From: HXMU1420-13 sp965229525
GTDB taxonomy: Bacteria; Bacteroidota; Rhodothermia; Balneolales; Balneolaceae
DNA length: 64,000 nucleotides
NCBI GenBank assembly: GCA_965229525.1
Contig: OZ245886.1
Location: 2,294,001-2,358,000 of the forward strand
Direction: 5' to 3'
Shown here: one piece after another, positions 51,683 to 60,800 of the stretch
Position numbering within the stretch: position 1 is the first letter of the stretch
Layout: every line of letters starts with the position of its first letter
Notes under the pieces: generated by a model
Seen by the model: the letters and a program-made list of their open reading frames with translations, nothing else
What the model was told of the DNA's origin: nothing
Database searches by the model: none
Program-made: the position numbers and the translations under genes

Positions 51683-53032
51683 ATGAGTACAGATAATAAT
51701 TCAACCAAAACAAATAAATCGGCTTGGGTAGATGTAGTATGGTACCTAAGTGATATTGCTTACTTCACAGAAGAAAGACTATCAAAGTTTTTATCAAACT
51801 TTGGAAAGATTACAGTTGCTAGTATAGAATCACGACCAGGAAATCTGCCAAGAAACGTGGTGTGGCATACATATGAGAAAGAGGAGCCAAGAGCGAATGT
51901 CTGGAATACATTACTAGATGTAGGAGCCAATAAATGGAAACTCTTTTTGATGGACGATGAAATACTAAGAATTGCAGAATTAGATCATACCATCGAAGAT
52001 AATCCAACAGAATGGCCGGCAACCTTAATCCATCATCGCGGAAGCGAAAAAAACTATCAATACTATCAAATGCGATTGATTAACAATTTTGATGGTTTTC
52101 AATTTGATGGGGTGAATATTCCGGATGCAACTCGAAGTATTATTAACGAAGGAATTCGAATTTCGAATATGCCCATCGAAATAATGGCTACTAAAAACCC
52201 CAACGCGGATGCGGACATCGAAGAAGAAATGGCTATTCGAAATTTTGCGCCACAGTTGTTCATTGAAAATGGGTTTCGATTATTCAAGAATGGAAAATAC
52301 ATACATGCAGCTGCACAGTACCGGGTAATTGCTAATGCCGATAATGTTCTTCCTTTTGATCGTCTAAGTGCATTAAACGGAATTGCTAGTTGCCACGCAG
52401 AACAATTCAGATGGGAACCTGCTTTGGTTGCCGCTGAAAGATCAATTGAAGAGGAAACCTTTCAGCATCTTCCTTATCTGATCAAATTCAAAGTTAATCA
52501 ATTGAATAAGAATTATGTAGAAGCGTATAAAGCTCTGCATAAATACTATGAAAACACTTTTTATGAGCGAATTAAGTTGCACTCAAAAGCAAATTACGAT
52601 GTTCGCATAACGATTGAAGATACTTTGATCAGTCTGGTCGACTTAGCATTTAAGGCTGGATATATCCAGGAAGCGCAAGAGCATTTGGAAGATCTGTTCA
52701 ACTTGAAAGAAGGGAAACTTGAAAAGAGTTTTCTGAAGCAACTTCTTGTTTTGTCCATAGAACTAGAAGACTTCGATAAGAGTGAGTTTTTCTTTAAGAA
52801 GCTGTATGCGAAGAAATTCCCCAAGAACATGACCGATCAAGAGGTTTCTTTACTAAATGATTATATGGAACTGTTCATGAAAAAGAATTGGTATGAAACA
52901 GTCTATGAGGTGTACTCAGAACTGAATTATCACTACCCTCAAAACGATGAATTCCGTCGTCGATTGATCGTAACACTGGTTAAAACAGGCAGGGTAGAGC
53001 AAGCAAGAAACTTAGCCTCAAAAGTGGCATAA
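51683..53032 (+). CDS. GT2-like/TPR protein at end of flgK-flgL operon
   Basis: The 449-residue cytoplasmic protein has no signal peptide. The N-terminal part (about 15-150) resembles GT2-type glycosyltransferases around GANKWKLFLMDDEILRIAEL and WPATLIHHRG, but no clear donor-binding start is visible, so activity is uncertain. From about residue 205 it becomes helical repeats of TPR type (LFIENGFRLFKNGKYIHAAA, QFRWEPALVAAERSIEEE). It follows flgL by 29 nt and closes the operon before a terminator. Co-expression with filament-junction genes and the presence of a glycosylation locus at 57810 suggest a role in flagellin modification or targeting. Not recognised as a named family. Confidence 0.7.
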   Translation: MSTDNNSTKTNKSAWVDVVWYLSDIAYFTEERLSKFLSNFGKITVASIESRPGNLPRNVVWHTYEKEEPRANVWNTLLDVGANKWKLFLMDDEILRIAELDHTIEDNPTEWPATLIHHRGSEKNYQYYQMRLINNFDGFQFDGVNIPDATRSIINEGIRISNMPIEIMATKNPNADADIEEEMAIRNFAPQLFIENGFRLFKNGKYIHAAAQYRVIANADNVLPFDRLSALNGIASCHAEQFRWEPALVAAERSIEEETFQHLPYLIKFKVNQLNKNYVEAYKALHKYYENTFYERIKLHSKANYDVRITIEDTLISLVDLAFKAGYIQEAQEHLEDLFNLKEGKLEKSFLKQLLVLSIELEDFDKSEFFFKKLYAKKFPKNMTDQEVSLLNDYMELFMKKNWYETVYEVYSELNYHYPQNDEFRRRLIVTLVKTGRVEQARNLASKVA

Positions 53033-53052
53033 GCACATAACTAACTATATGG

Positions 53053-53091
53053 GAAGCGGGTCTACGTTGTTTGTAGTACCCGCTTTTTTTG
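53053..53091 (+). terminator. Terminator at end of flgF-flgL operon
   Basis: Stem AAGCGGGT-TAC/GTA-ACCCGCTT with small bulges and a 7-nt loop, followed by seven T. Confidence 0.88.
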
Positions 53092-53102
53092 TTGGTTTAA
53101 TC

Positions 53103-53241
53103 GTCATTGCGAGGAGACCATAATGAAACTTGAGGTAGGAAATGATCGACGAAGCAATCTTTCAAAATGTATTCATTTTTCAGAGATCGCCACGTCGGAT
53201 AACTCAGATTTTTAAGAAAATCATTGCTTCCTCGCGATGAC
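53103..53241 (-). repeat. Palindromic intergenic repeat, copy 4, inverted
   Basis: A 139-bp relative of the 36794-37259 repeats in opposite orientation: GTCATTGCGAGGAG at one end, CCTCGCGATGAC at the other, with CGACGAAGCAATCT and AGAGATCGCCACGTCG inside. It is more diverged than copies 1-3. A CAACATTCAA-like tract, here inverted, also flanks it (53301-53345). The rest of the 317-nt gap holds only the terminator. Confidence 0.88.
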
Positions 53242-53349
53242 CTTATTTATCGAACAAGATCCTTTGTCCCGACCGCGGTCTAGATCATTATGACAAAGAT
53301 CAAATTCAAATTGAAAGTTGAGTGTTGGAAGTTGAATATTGATTATTCC

Positions 53350-54783
53350 CTAATCTCCTTCTCCATACTGCTTCAGCTTATTTCGAATGGTTCGATCGGA
53401 AATCCCTAATAATTGAGCTGCTTTTTTCTGATTACCCTGCGTTTGCTCTAAGGCTTTTTTTATGAGCTTCATTTCCATTTCTTCGATAGACATTAACGGA
53501 AGATCCGTAGAGTCAACAGAATCATTACTCAATGTTTCTTCATCACTTGAGAAAAGTTCATTATTAACGTGCTCAACCAAAATCTGATTTGATTCTTGCG
53601 CCAGGATTATCCCCCGATGCATTTTGTTGTTCAACTCCCGAACGTTTCCTCTCCAGTCCTGGGAAACCATAAAGTCCATTAACTCTTTTGAAATTTCCTT
53701 GGCTTCCAGACCATACCTTTTGGTGTATAAATCAGCAAAATGCTTAACCAATAAAGGAATATCACTTTTACGATGACGTAGAGGCGGAATTTCAATAGGA
53801 AAAACATTCAACCGGTAGTACAAATCTTCTCGGAAAAGTTTGTCCGAAATGGCTTCTGCAATATTTCGATTCGAGGTTGCTACGATTCGAACATTGGCCC
53901 TGATTGGTTTCTGGCTTCCTACTCTATAAAACTCATTTTCCTGGAGAACCCGAAGTAATTTTGCCTGAACATTAAGCTCAATCTCGGTGATCTCATCCAA
54001 AAGCAGGGTTCCTCCTTCAGCGGCATCAAAAGCGCCTTTTCGATCAGAGATCGCACCGGTAAAAGCACCTTTAATATGCCCAAAAAGGGTGCTTTCAACT
54101 AATTCAGACGGTAGATTTGCGCAATTAATTTTGATATACGGACCATTTGCTCTATTACTATTTGCATGAACCTGATGTGCAAACACTTCTTTACCAGTAC
54201 CACTTTCACCCTGGATAAGCACTGGCGCCACATTTTTGGCAATCTGAGGAAGAACTCGCATTAGTTTTTTGACCTGTGGATCATCACCAATGAATCGGTT
54301 TTCTCCTTTATCGCTAGCATTAACCGGACTAACAGCTTCCGCTTTTTCTCCCTTAACTTCGGCTTTTGGGGAAGAGTTTGCAGCAGGCTTTCTTTTAGCA
54401 GCTTCTGCTTCCGGATCAGCTTCAAAAAATCTATTTACCCGAAAGATGATTTCTTTGGCTTTAAATGGTTTGGTAATGTAATCGAAAGCTCCTTTGTGTA
54501 GCGCCCGAACTGCGTGATTAATATTTCCAAATCCAGTGATCAGTATCACTCCTGTATCTGGATACTCTTTTTTAACTTCAGCGAGTACTTCGTCACCGGT
54601 TAGTTCATTCATTTTTACATCAGAAATCACTAAATCAACGGTTTCTTTTTTCAAGAAGTCCAATCCCTTTACGGGAGAGTTAAATGCAGATACCTGATAC
54701 CCTGCAGTGGTGAGAATTTCTTCAATAAAACCTAATAGTAATTCATCGTCATCAATTACAAGAATCGATCTTTTCATAGACAT
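53350..54783 (-). CDS. sigma54-dependent response regulator (FlrC/FlgR-like)
   Basis: The 477-residue NtrC-family activator. Receiver domain at 1-120 (SILVIDDDELL, acceptor Asp in LVISDVKMNEL, Lys in ITKPF). AAA+ domain at about 160-400 with Walker A GESGTGKEVFAHQV and the sigma54-contacting GAFTGA in HIKGAFTGAISDRKGAFDAA, then LLLDEITE. Fis-type HTH at the C-terminus (GNQKKAAQLLGISDRTIRNK). It probably activates rod/hook operons and the 57810 gene through sigma54-like sites seen at 18342 and 57757. The partner kinase could be the one at 17138. The rpoN gene is not in the window. Confidence 0.93.
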   Translation of the reverse strand: MSMKRSILVIDDDELLLGFIEEILTTAGYQVSAFNSPVKGLDFLKKETVDLVISDVKMNELTGDEVLAEVKKEYPDTGVILITGFGNINHAVRALHKGAFDYITKPFKAKEIIFRVNRFFEADPEAEAAKRKPAANSSPKAEVKGEKAEAVSPVNASDKGENRFIGDDPQVKKLMRVLPQIAKNVAPVLIQGESGTGKEVFAHQVHANSNRANGPYIKINCANLPSELVESTLFGHIKGAFTGAISDRKGAFDAAEGGTLLLDEITEIELNVQAKLLRVLQENEFYRVGSQKPIRANVRIVATSNRNIAEAISDKLFREDLYYRLNVFPIEIPPLRHRKSDIPLLVKHFADLYTKRYGLEAKEISKELMDFMVSQDWRGNVRELNNKMHRGIILAQESNQILVEHVNNELFSSDEETLSNDSVDSTDLPLMSIEEMEMKLIKKALEQTQGNQKKAAQLLGISDRTIRNKLKQYGEGD

Positions 54784-54854
54784 TGATTTAGTGGAAATAA
54801 GCCGTGTAGATCATTGTAATCTAAGCACCCATAAACAATGAAAATGCTGGGTAA

Positions 54855-54890
54855 AAAAAAAGAGAGCATTGTGCTCTCTTTTTGAATTCA
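54855..54890 (-). terminator. Terminator after the fliS-fliD unit
   Basis: On the minus strand, stem AAAGAGAGCA/TGCTCTCTTT with a 3-nt loop and an eight-T run, 21 nt beyond the stop of the gene at 54911. It separates this unit from the sigma54-dependent regulator. Confidence 0.92.
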
Positions 54891-54910
54891 TAGTATGACC
54901 AACATTTGGA

Positions 54911-55261
54911 TTAACGGAACATATTCTCCGCCATTTTTTCCCAAACTGCCGGGTCATTCAACATTTTTCCAAGCTCCGTTTCTTTAGCTGCTTCCGGTGA
55001 TATTTGCCGAGCTTCATCATATTCTTTGATGCGTGCCTTGTACTCTTTCAATTTTGTAAAGGCAGCGGAATTCGCTTTTTCAAGTTCGATACGGGCAAAC
55101 TGCTCGTCGCTGTTTTGGATTCCAGAACTACTAATCGAGACTTTGTCCGATAAGTTATTCGATTCCTGATTTCCGGCAACTCGACCTGTACGACCAGTTT
55201 CGGCAGCTTTCGAGCCGTCGATTTGTCCGTTTAATTGGGTTGAGAGTTTATTGATTTCCAT
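54911..55261 (-). CDS. FlgM-like candidate anti-sigma28 factor
   Basis: The 116-residue polar protein starts MEINKLSTQLNGQIDGSKAA and contains SDKVSISSSGIQ, similar to the D-x-[VI]-x-[IL]-S-S motif of FlgM. The C-terminal half is helical (AFTKLKEYKARIKEYDEARQ) and ends in an extra segment (LNDPAVWEKMAENMFR) not typical of FlgM. No membrane helix. It is the last gene of the fliS-fliD-fliT-like unit. FlgM would bind FliA until exported through the finished hook. Alternatives are an unrelated filament-assembly chaperone. Confidence 0.5.
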   Translation of the reverse strand: MEINKLSTQLNGQIDGSKAAETGRTGRVAGNQESNNLSDKVSISSSGIQNSDEQFARIELEKANSAAFTKLKEYKARIKEYDEARQISPEAAKETELGKMLNDPAVWEKMAENMFR

Positions 55262-55282
55262 GGTTGTGTTGTTTAGTAGGTA

Positions 55283-55642
55283 TTAAAAATATGAAATATT
55301 GGGAGTTTTAATAGTCCCGTAGCTGTCCTGAACTTTGCGCTGTTTTGTTGCGACTGCCAGTTTCTCCATTTGGTTATTCAGGAGAGCAGAAATTCTGCGT
55401 TGTATTTCTGTATTCATAGAAACGAAAGCGCCAAAAAGTGGTCTCAAAATGTTGATTTCCTCGTCCGACAGTTTCATCTCGTTTTGGTTTTTCTGAACGA
55501 TGTTCAAAACGTGTAGATATTCTTCTCGGTGATTCATCTCTTCACGAATCACTTCTAAAGAAGGTGCTTCTTTATCAAGTTCTGAGAGAATGTTATCACT
55601 CAGTTCATTTAATCTTGATATGGTGTGTTGTAATTTCTTCAT
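55283..55642 (-). CDS. FliT-like export chaperone
   Basis: The 119-residue all-helical protein starts 3 nt after fliD. Length, charged coiled-coil character, position in a fliS-fliD-fliT order and a short aromatic C-terminus (IKTPNISYF) suit FliT, the chaperone of the filament cap protein FliD. Sequence conservation in FliT is too low for a motif-based proof. Confidence 0.65.
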   Translation of the reverse strand: MKKLQHTISRLNELSDNILSELDKEAPSLEVIREEMNHREEYLHVLNIVQKNQNEMKLSDEEINILRPLFGAFVSMNTEIQRRISALLNNQMEKLAVATKQRKVQDSYGTIKTPNISYF

Positions 55643-55645
55643 GGA

Positions 55646-57037
55646 TTAAATAAATGACGGTGCTTGTACTGATACACTTGCAAATTGAACAACCTGGTCG
55701 AACTGCTGCTGACCAGCTTCAAGCAGGGCATCCAATTCATTAAATATTCTTCGTTGTTCTTCCTCATAATCGACTAAAAAATCTTCTTCTCGTTTAATAA
55801 GTCGATCGAGGTTGTCAATTTTGTCATCAAGGCTGTCTTCAAGCGAGGATAAAATTCCACCCGATTCGGTGAAGCTTTCAGATTGTGCCAACATAGTAGC
55901 TATTGGGGACGAAGCATCCTCAAAAAAAGCAGTAATTTGTTCAGGATTATTCGATAAAATTTGATCTAAAAGATCAGCGTCATCAATTTTCATTTCCCCA
56001 TCGTTACCAAAACTAATTCCGATATCGGTAAAATTGGCAACATTTCCACTTGTGATAGCCGTTGCATTCAGTAGCGCAGTTTGACGAAGAGTGGTACTGA
56101 AATTTCGAATAGTACGATACTTTTGAAGAGGACCTTTATTTCCTGTCTCAGCATTAATAAATGTGCGTTCACGAATGGTTTCATTTACTTCATTAAAAGC
56201 CTTTATGAAATCTTCTAAATTGTCCTTCGATGCTGCAATATCCCTTGAAACAGTCATCTGTTCTTCAACACCAGGTGCATCGAGAAGTGTGAAATCTAAA
56301 CCGTCTATGGCATCAGTTACATTATTCGATCCACGAGTGAAAGTTACTCCGTCAATGGTAAAAGAGGCATCGAGATTTGCATCCGAAACCAGCTCTGTCA
56401 TACCACCTGTAATTTCAGCAAGTACACCTGTTGCTCCACTAAATTGGATTCTTTCATCGAAACCGGTTTCTAAACTCTGGATAGAAAACTGTACATCAGA
56501 ACTGTTTGTATTAAAAACATTCGCGCTTGCTTCGTCGCCAAACTTATCGGCGATTTCAGATGCAAATGCATCCAGAATTTCTTTATTAGTTAGTCCGGTG
56601 GTAGCTACATTTATAGTGTCAGTTTTATCACCAATAGTAAGTGTGACAGACCCATCACCAAACCCCGCTAAATCGGTACCGGCTGCCGTTCTGGTTGAAT
56701 CAAGAGCAACGTCTCGGGTTGCTAGTCGATCAACGGTGATATTAAATGTATTTTCGCGTTCAAGCCCAGACACAGAATTAACCTTTATAACCTTACTATC
56801 AGAAACACTTGAAGTGAACTTTTCGAAAGAGTTATTCGATGAGGTTGTGAGTTCTTTGATCTTTGCTTCTAAATCAGATAAGGCACTGCTTACAGTTCCA
56901 ACAGCGGTCTTGCTTTCCTTTACATCATCTTGTTCTGCTTCAAAACGAAGTTTCTTTTGGCTCTCAAGTAGTACTAACTGAGATACAAACGACTCATAAG
57001 AGGATGTTTGGGCAAATAAGCTGGAAATAGAAGCCAT
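55646..57037 (-). CDS. fliD: FliD filament cap protein
   Basis: The 463-residue cap protein. N-terminal coiled coil (LEAKIKELTTSSNNSFEKFT) and the FliD-N pattern (TFNITVDRLATRDVALDS), a central FliD-C start (LEDFIKAFNEVNETIRERTF) and TDIGISFGNDGEMKIDDADL, and a C-terminal coiled coil. It directs flagellin folding at the filament tip. It starts 16 nt after fliS. Confidence 0.94.
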   Translation of the reverse strand: MASISSLFAQTSSYESFVSQLVLLESQKKLRFEAEQDDVKESKTAVGTVSSALSDLEAKIKELTTSSNNSFEKFTSSVSDSKVIKVNSVSGLERENTFNITVDRLATRDVALDSTRTAAGTDLAGFGDGSVTLTIGDKTDTINVATTGLTNKEILDAFASEIADKFGDEASANVFNTNSSDVQFSIQSLETGFDERIQFSGATGVLAEITGGMTELVSDANLDASFTIDGVTFTRGSNNVTDAIDGLDFTLLDAPGVEEQMTVSRDIAASKDNLEDFIKAFNEVNETIRERTFINAETGNKGPLQKYRTIRNFSTTLRQTALLNATAITSGNVANFTDIGISFGNDGEMKIDDADLLDQILSNNPEQITAFFEDASSPIATMLAQSESFTESGGILSSLEDSLDDKIDNLDRLIKREEDFLVDYEEEQRRIFNELDALLEAGQQQFDQVVQFASVSVQAPSFI

Positions 57038-57053
57038 AACTTACTTGATTTGG

Positions 57054-57377
57054 TTAAACGGTTAAGTGATGAATGTTAACTTGCTTGCTGGATACTTCTT
57101 CCCATGTATCACGTAATGGTTCTAAAATATCACGGATTTCGTCGAAACGATGTTTGCGAGATAAGTCCTGGCAGTATCTGTAAAGTTCGAATAATTGGCC
57201 TGCAGGCTCATAATCAAAATTGAGTCCCTGAATTAATCCTGAGAGGATCTCTCTGACCTTTCTATCGTCTTCTCTATAAGACGCTTGAATGAGTAGGTCG
57301 TACATCTTAACCACTAGCTTTAGTGGTGATGCATTCATGATTGCTTGTCTCTGATATACTAATGTTGCGTTTTGCAT
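57054..57377 (-). CDS. fliS: FliS flagellin export chaperone
   Basis: The 107-residue flagellin chaperone with the FliS signature: YQRQAIMNASPLKLVVKMYD at the N-terminus, then LLIQASY and a four-helix pattern. First gene of the minus-strand fliS-fliD unit, with a sigma28-like promoter upstream. It implies a flagellin gene elsewhere in the genome. Confidence 0.93.
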   Translation of the reverse strand: MQNATLVYQRQAIMNASPLKLVVKMYDLLIQASYREDDRKVREILSGLIQGLNFDYEPAGQLFELYRYCQDLSRKHRFDEIRDILEPLRDTWEEVSSKQVNIHHLTV

Positions 57378-57411
57378 AACAATTTATGGTTTCAACTACT
57401 TCTGTTTCAGT

Positions 57412-57438
57412 TTATCGGTACCAGTGATTTTTTGATAA
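57412..57438 (-). promoter_or_regulatory. sigma28-like promoter of fliS-fliD unit
   Basis: Minus strand TTATCAAA-N11-ACCGATAA, 35 nt before the fliS ATG. The -35 is identical to that of the 12645 site. A filament-assembly operon is a classic FliA target. Confidence 0.7.
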
Positions 57439-57756
57439 TAGTTCAATGTTTGTATTAAAGAACTCTAATACTTCACAAGTACAAACCTATCACATTCTAT
57501 GCTTCAGGTTGACAAGTATTATGCCAAGGTGGGATATGCCCAATATAGAACGAGTTAAGTCTTTTCTATTATCAGCAAGGGTAAGTACTTCCTTAAATGA
57601 GGAAAAAAATTCGGTGTTGGAAAACATTTCACTACCTAGCTGGAAATAGAAACGAAAAGCTATTTAATCATCAATCCCACAAAAAAACGACGCTTAGATT
57701 GAATTAACGATTGTTTTTAATAATAGTGATAGAGAATAAAGCGAAAAAAAAGGCAC

Positions 57757-57772
57757 TGGCACTATTTTTGGG
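57757..57772 (+). promoter_or_regulatory. sigma54-like promoter upstream of the glycosylation locus
   Basis: TGGCAC-N5-TTGGG: perfect -24, with GG instead of GC at -12, 38 nt before the GTG at 57810. The 57439-57756 stretch between this and the fliS promoter holds no gene I can support. Confidence 0.45.
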
Positions 57773-57809
57773 TTAACAAGGGCAAAGCAACTAACTAATT
57801 GGAGAACTT

Positions 57810-60800
57810 GTGCAAACTGAACTAGCTCGTGCCCAGGCATTACTAAGTAAGAAGCAACCTAATCCTGATAAAGCGATTAAGATTCTTCGACCCTTATTAA
57901 ATCGTGGTCAGGCTCCATGGATGGCGTATCATTACATGGGTGTTGCAATGCTCCAAAAAGCAGATTACAAAAAAGCACTCGATTATTTATTGCGAGCCAA
58001 AGAAAATGGTGGGAACGAGCCGGAAACTCTACATCTAATTTCCGTGGCGTATTACAATATTGCAGATTTCGATCAGGCTGTTCGCTTTGGAAATGAAGCC
58101 ATCAACAAAAAAAGAGACTTTCTCGAAGCCTGGATTAATCTAGGGGCAGCATATCGTGCAATGGCTGATTTGGAAGGGGCAATGAAAGCTTATTCAGAAG
58201 CGAATCAATTAGATCCAAAGAACGCAGGAATTGCATATCGAATTGGGTCCATTTATTTCGATCAGGGTGATCTTAACAAAGCGAAAGAGTTGTATAAGAT
58301 TACATCGAAAATGGAGCCAAATTATATAGAAGCATATTTGGGACAGGCGCTTATCCACCTTAAGGTTCAGGAGTTTTCGGAAGCGGTTGGAAAAATCAAA
58401 GAAGCACTAAAAATTAGCCCGAATAATCGGTTAGCAAAAATTCAGTTAGCAATTGCTTATAAAGATTGGGGGAAGTATGCAGAAGCTATTGCGTTGAATG
58501 AGCAGCTTTTAAAAGAAAAGCCTAAAGATGGTCGACTTCGAATAAATTATGCCCTTTGTCTTTTAGAAGTAGGGCGATTTAATGAAGCAGAAGAAAATTA
58601 TTTACGAGCACTGAAAGATTCACCTGATGCACCAGAGTCGCTTTCAAATTATTTAATGGGAATTCATTACAACCCCGAGCGAACAAAAGATGAAATTTTC
58701 GATGCTCATTTACTATGGGATCAACACTTTGCGCCAGACGTTCGTAATCAGCGTCCTATTCCAAAAAACATCGACCGTAACAAGAGATTAAAAGTAGGCT
58801 TTATCTCGGGGGGATTTAGAAAACATCCGGTTGGGTGGATGATTACGCGAGCTATTGAAAATCTGCCTAAAGACCAATTTGAAGTTTTTGGGTACAATAC
58901 GCATTCCATGTACGATAGCCTGTCAATGCGCATCAAAAAAAGATGCGATAAATGGACTTCGGTTCTTGGTTATAATGATGAAATCGTGGCAAAGATTATT
59001 CAAGAAGATGAAATTGATATTCTGGTCGAACTTTCTGGCCATTCAGCATTCAATCGATTGAAAACTGTTGCGCTTGAGCCTGTTCCAATCACTATAAAAT
59101 GGGTAGGTGGTTTATTTAATACCACGGGTTTGCAGAGTATGGATTATCTGTTAACCGATCACTACGAATCGCCAGCAGGTGAGGAAGCTTATTACACAGA
59201 GAAATTGGTTCGAATGCCAGACGATTATGTCTGTTACGAGCCACCAGAATATGAGATTAATGTTGGTAAGCTCCCAGCATTGCATAAAGGCTACATTACT
59301 TTCGGTTGCTTCAATAATCCGTCTAAGCTAAACGATCAACTCATTCAGCAATGGTCGGATATTTTGCAAATGGTGCCTGAAAGCAAACTTTTTCTAAAAA
59401 GTAAACAGTACAATACGCAAAGTTTTGTAGATCAGATTACTCATCTTTTTGCCAATAATGGCATCAAAAGTGATAGAATCATTTTTGAAGGGTATGCAAT
59501 GCATGAGGATTTATTAGCCTCATATAATCAGGTAGATATTGCTCTCGATCCCTGGCCCTATTCTGGTGGTTTAACAACATGTGAAGCTCTATGGATGGGA
59601 GTGCCTGTTGTAACTTGCGCGGGTCCAACCTTCGCAGGTCGCCACTCAGTTACACATCTTACAAATTCGGGAAATGCTGATTGGGTTACAGACAATTGGG
59701 ATGATTATAAGTCGAAAGTAATTGAACTGGCCTCTGATTTAAATGAACTTGTTTCAATTCGTGCAGGACTAAGACACAAGTTATTGGAATCAGCGCTTTG
59801 TGATGGTGCACGATTTGGTGCACATCTAAGCAGTGCATTTCGCGAAATGTGGAACCAAAGAGTAACAGGCTATGAGCAGAACTTGAAAGAGGGTGAATGG
59901 CAGGATCATATTAATGTGGAAGCATTATCTGATGTGAAGCTCGAAGATTTCTGCAATAAGCATCAAATACCGAGAGAAGCGGCCTATGTGTTAAATCATC
60001 AAGAATTTCAACTAAGCAAGGATCTAACTCTCGCTCTACCGCGGAATAAAGAAAATTTCACGTACTACAATTTGACAGAGAAAGGAGGCGCAAACCAAGC
60101 CCTATCAAGTATTTTAAAGCAAATTTTGAATGAGGGTGATCAGGTTATTGAAGTTGGGGCTGGTTACGGAAGATCGACAGTTGTACTTGCTGGATTAGTA
60201 GGTAAATCCGGATCAGTAATTAGCTTTGAGCCAAATGCTAATGTTGCACTTTATCTTAAAGAAACTCGCAGAATAAATAACCTTCATCAAGTTGAAATAC
60301 TGGAAACTGCAGCCTCAAATAATGAAGGCAAAACCTACTTAGAAATTGGAAGTGTCGAAGAATTTGCAACTGTTAATGAGGAAACAGGCACTTCAATTAT
60401 AGAAACAGTCTCGGTTGATACATTGCTAGATAAAGTTGATGAAACTTCTTTAAAGCTATTTTTCATTGACACAGCTGGTAGTTGGGATAAAATTCTTGCA
60501 GGAGCCAGGAGAACACTGGATTCGGTACAGCCAGTGATTTGCATTGGAAATCATGCTGAACTGAGGTCTGATGATATTCGCAGTTTGACGGATGATGTAT
60601 ACCATTTATATGAATACATAGAGGAAGTAGGTGTACTTTCGAAGTTAGAAGATGGTCATGAATCAACAGCGAAGTGGATTTTTGGCCTGACCGATGAATG
60701 GGTTGAACGATTAACCACTAGTGGATTTGTATTCATTAACGAAGAAATTAACTTTGATTTCTACTCGAATTTTAAAGATGGTGTTCAGTTTCAGCCTTGG

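Noticed and set aside
53241..53349. Minus-strand TTCGATAA next to repeat copy 4
   Set aside because: No gene downstream on that strand within reach, and no matching -35.
56163..56981. 272-codon open frame opposite fliD
   Set aside because: Ser/Val-rich shadow frame on the opposite strand of a clear fliD; composition follows the reverse complement of the real gene.
57446..57649. 67-codon plus-strand frame between fliS and the fusion gene
   Set aside because: No family resemblance, it overlaps the fliS promoter region and has no convincing ribosome-binding site; likely chance.
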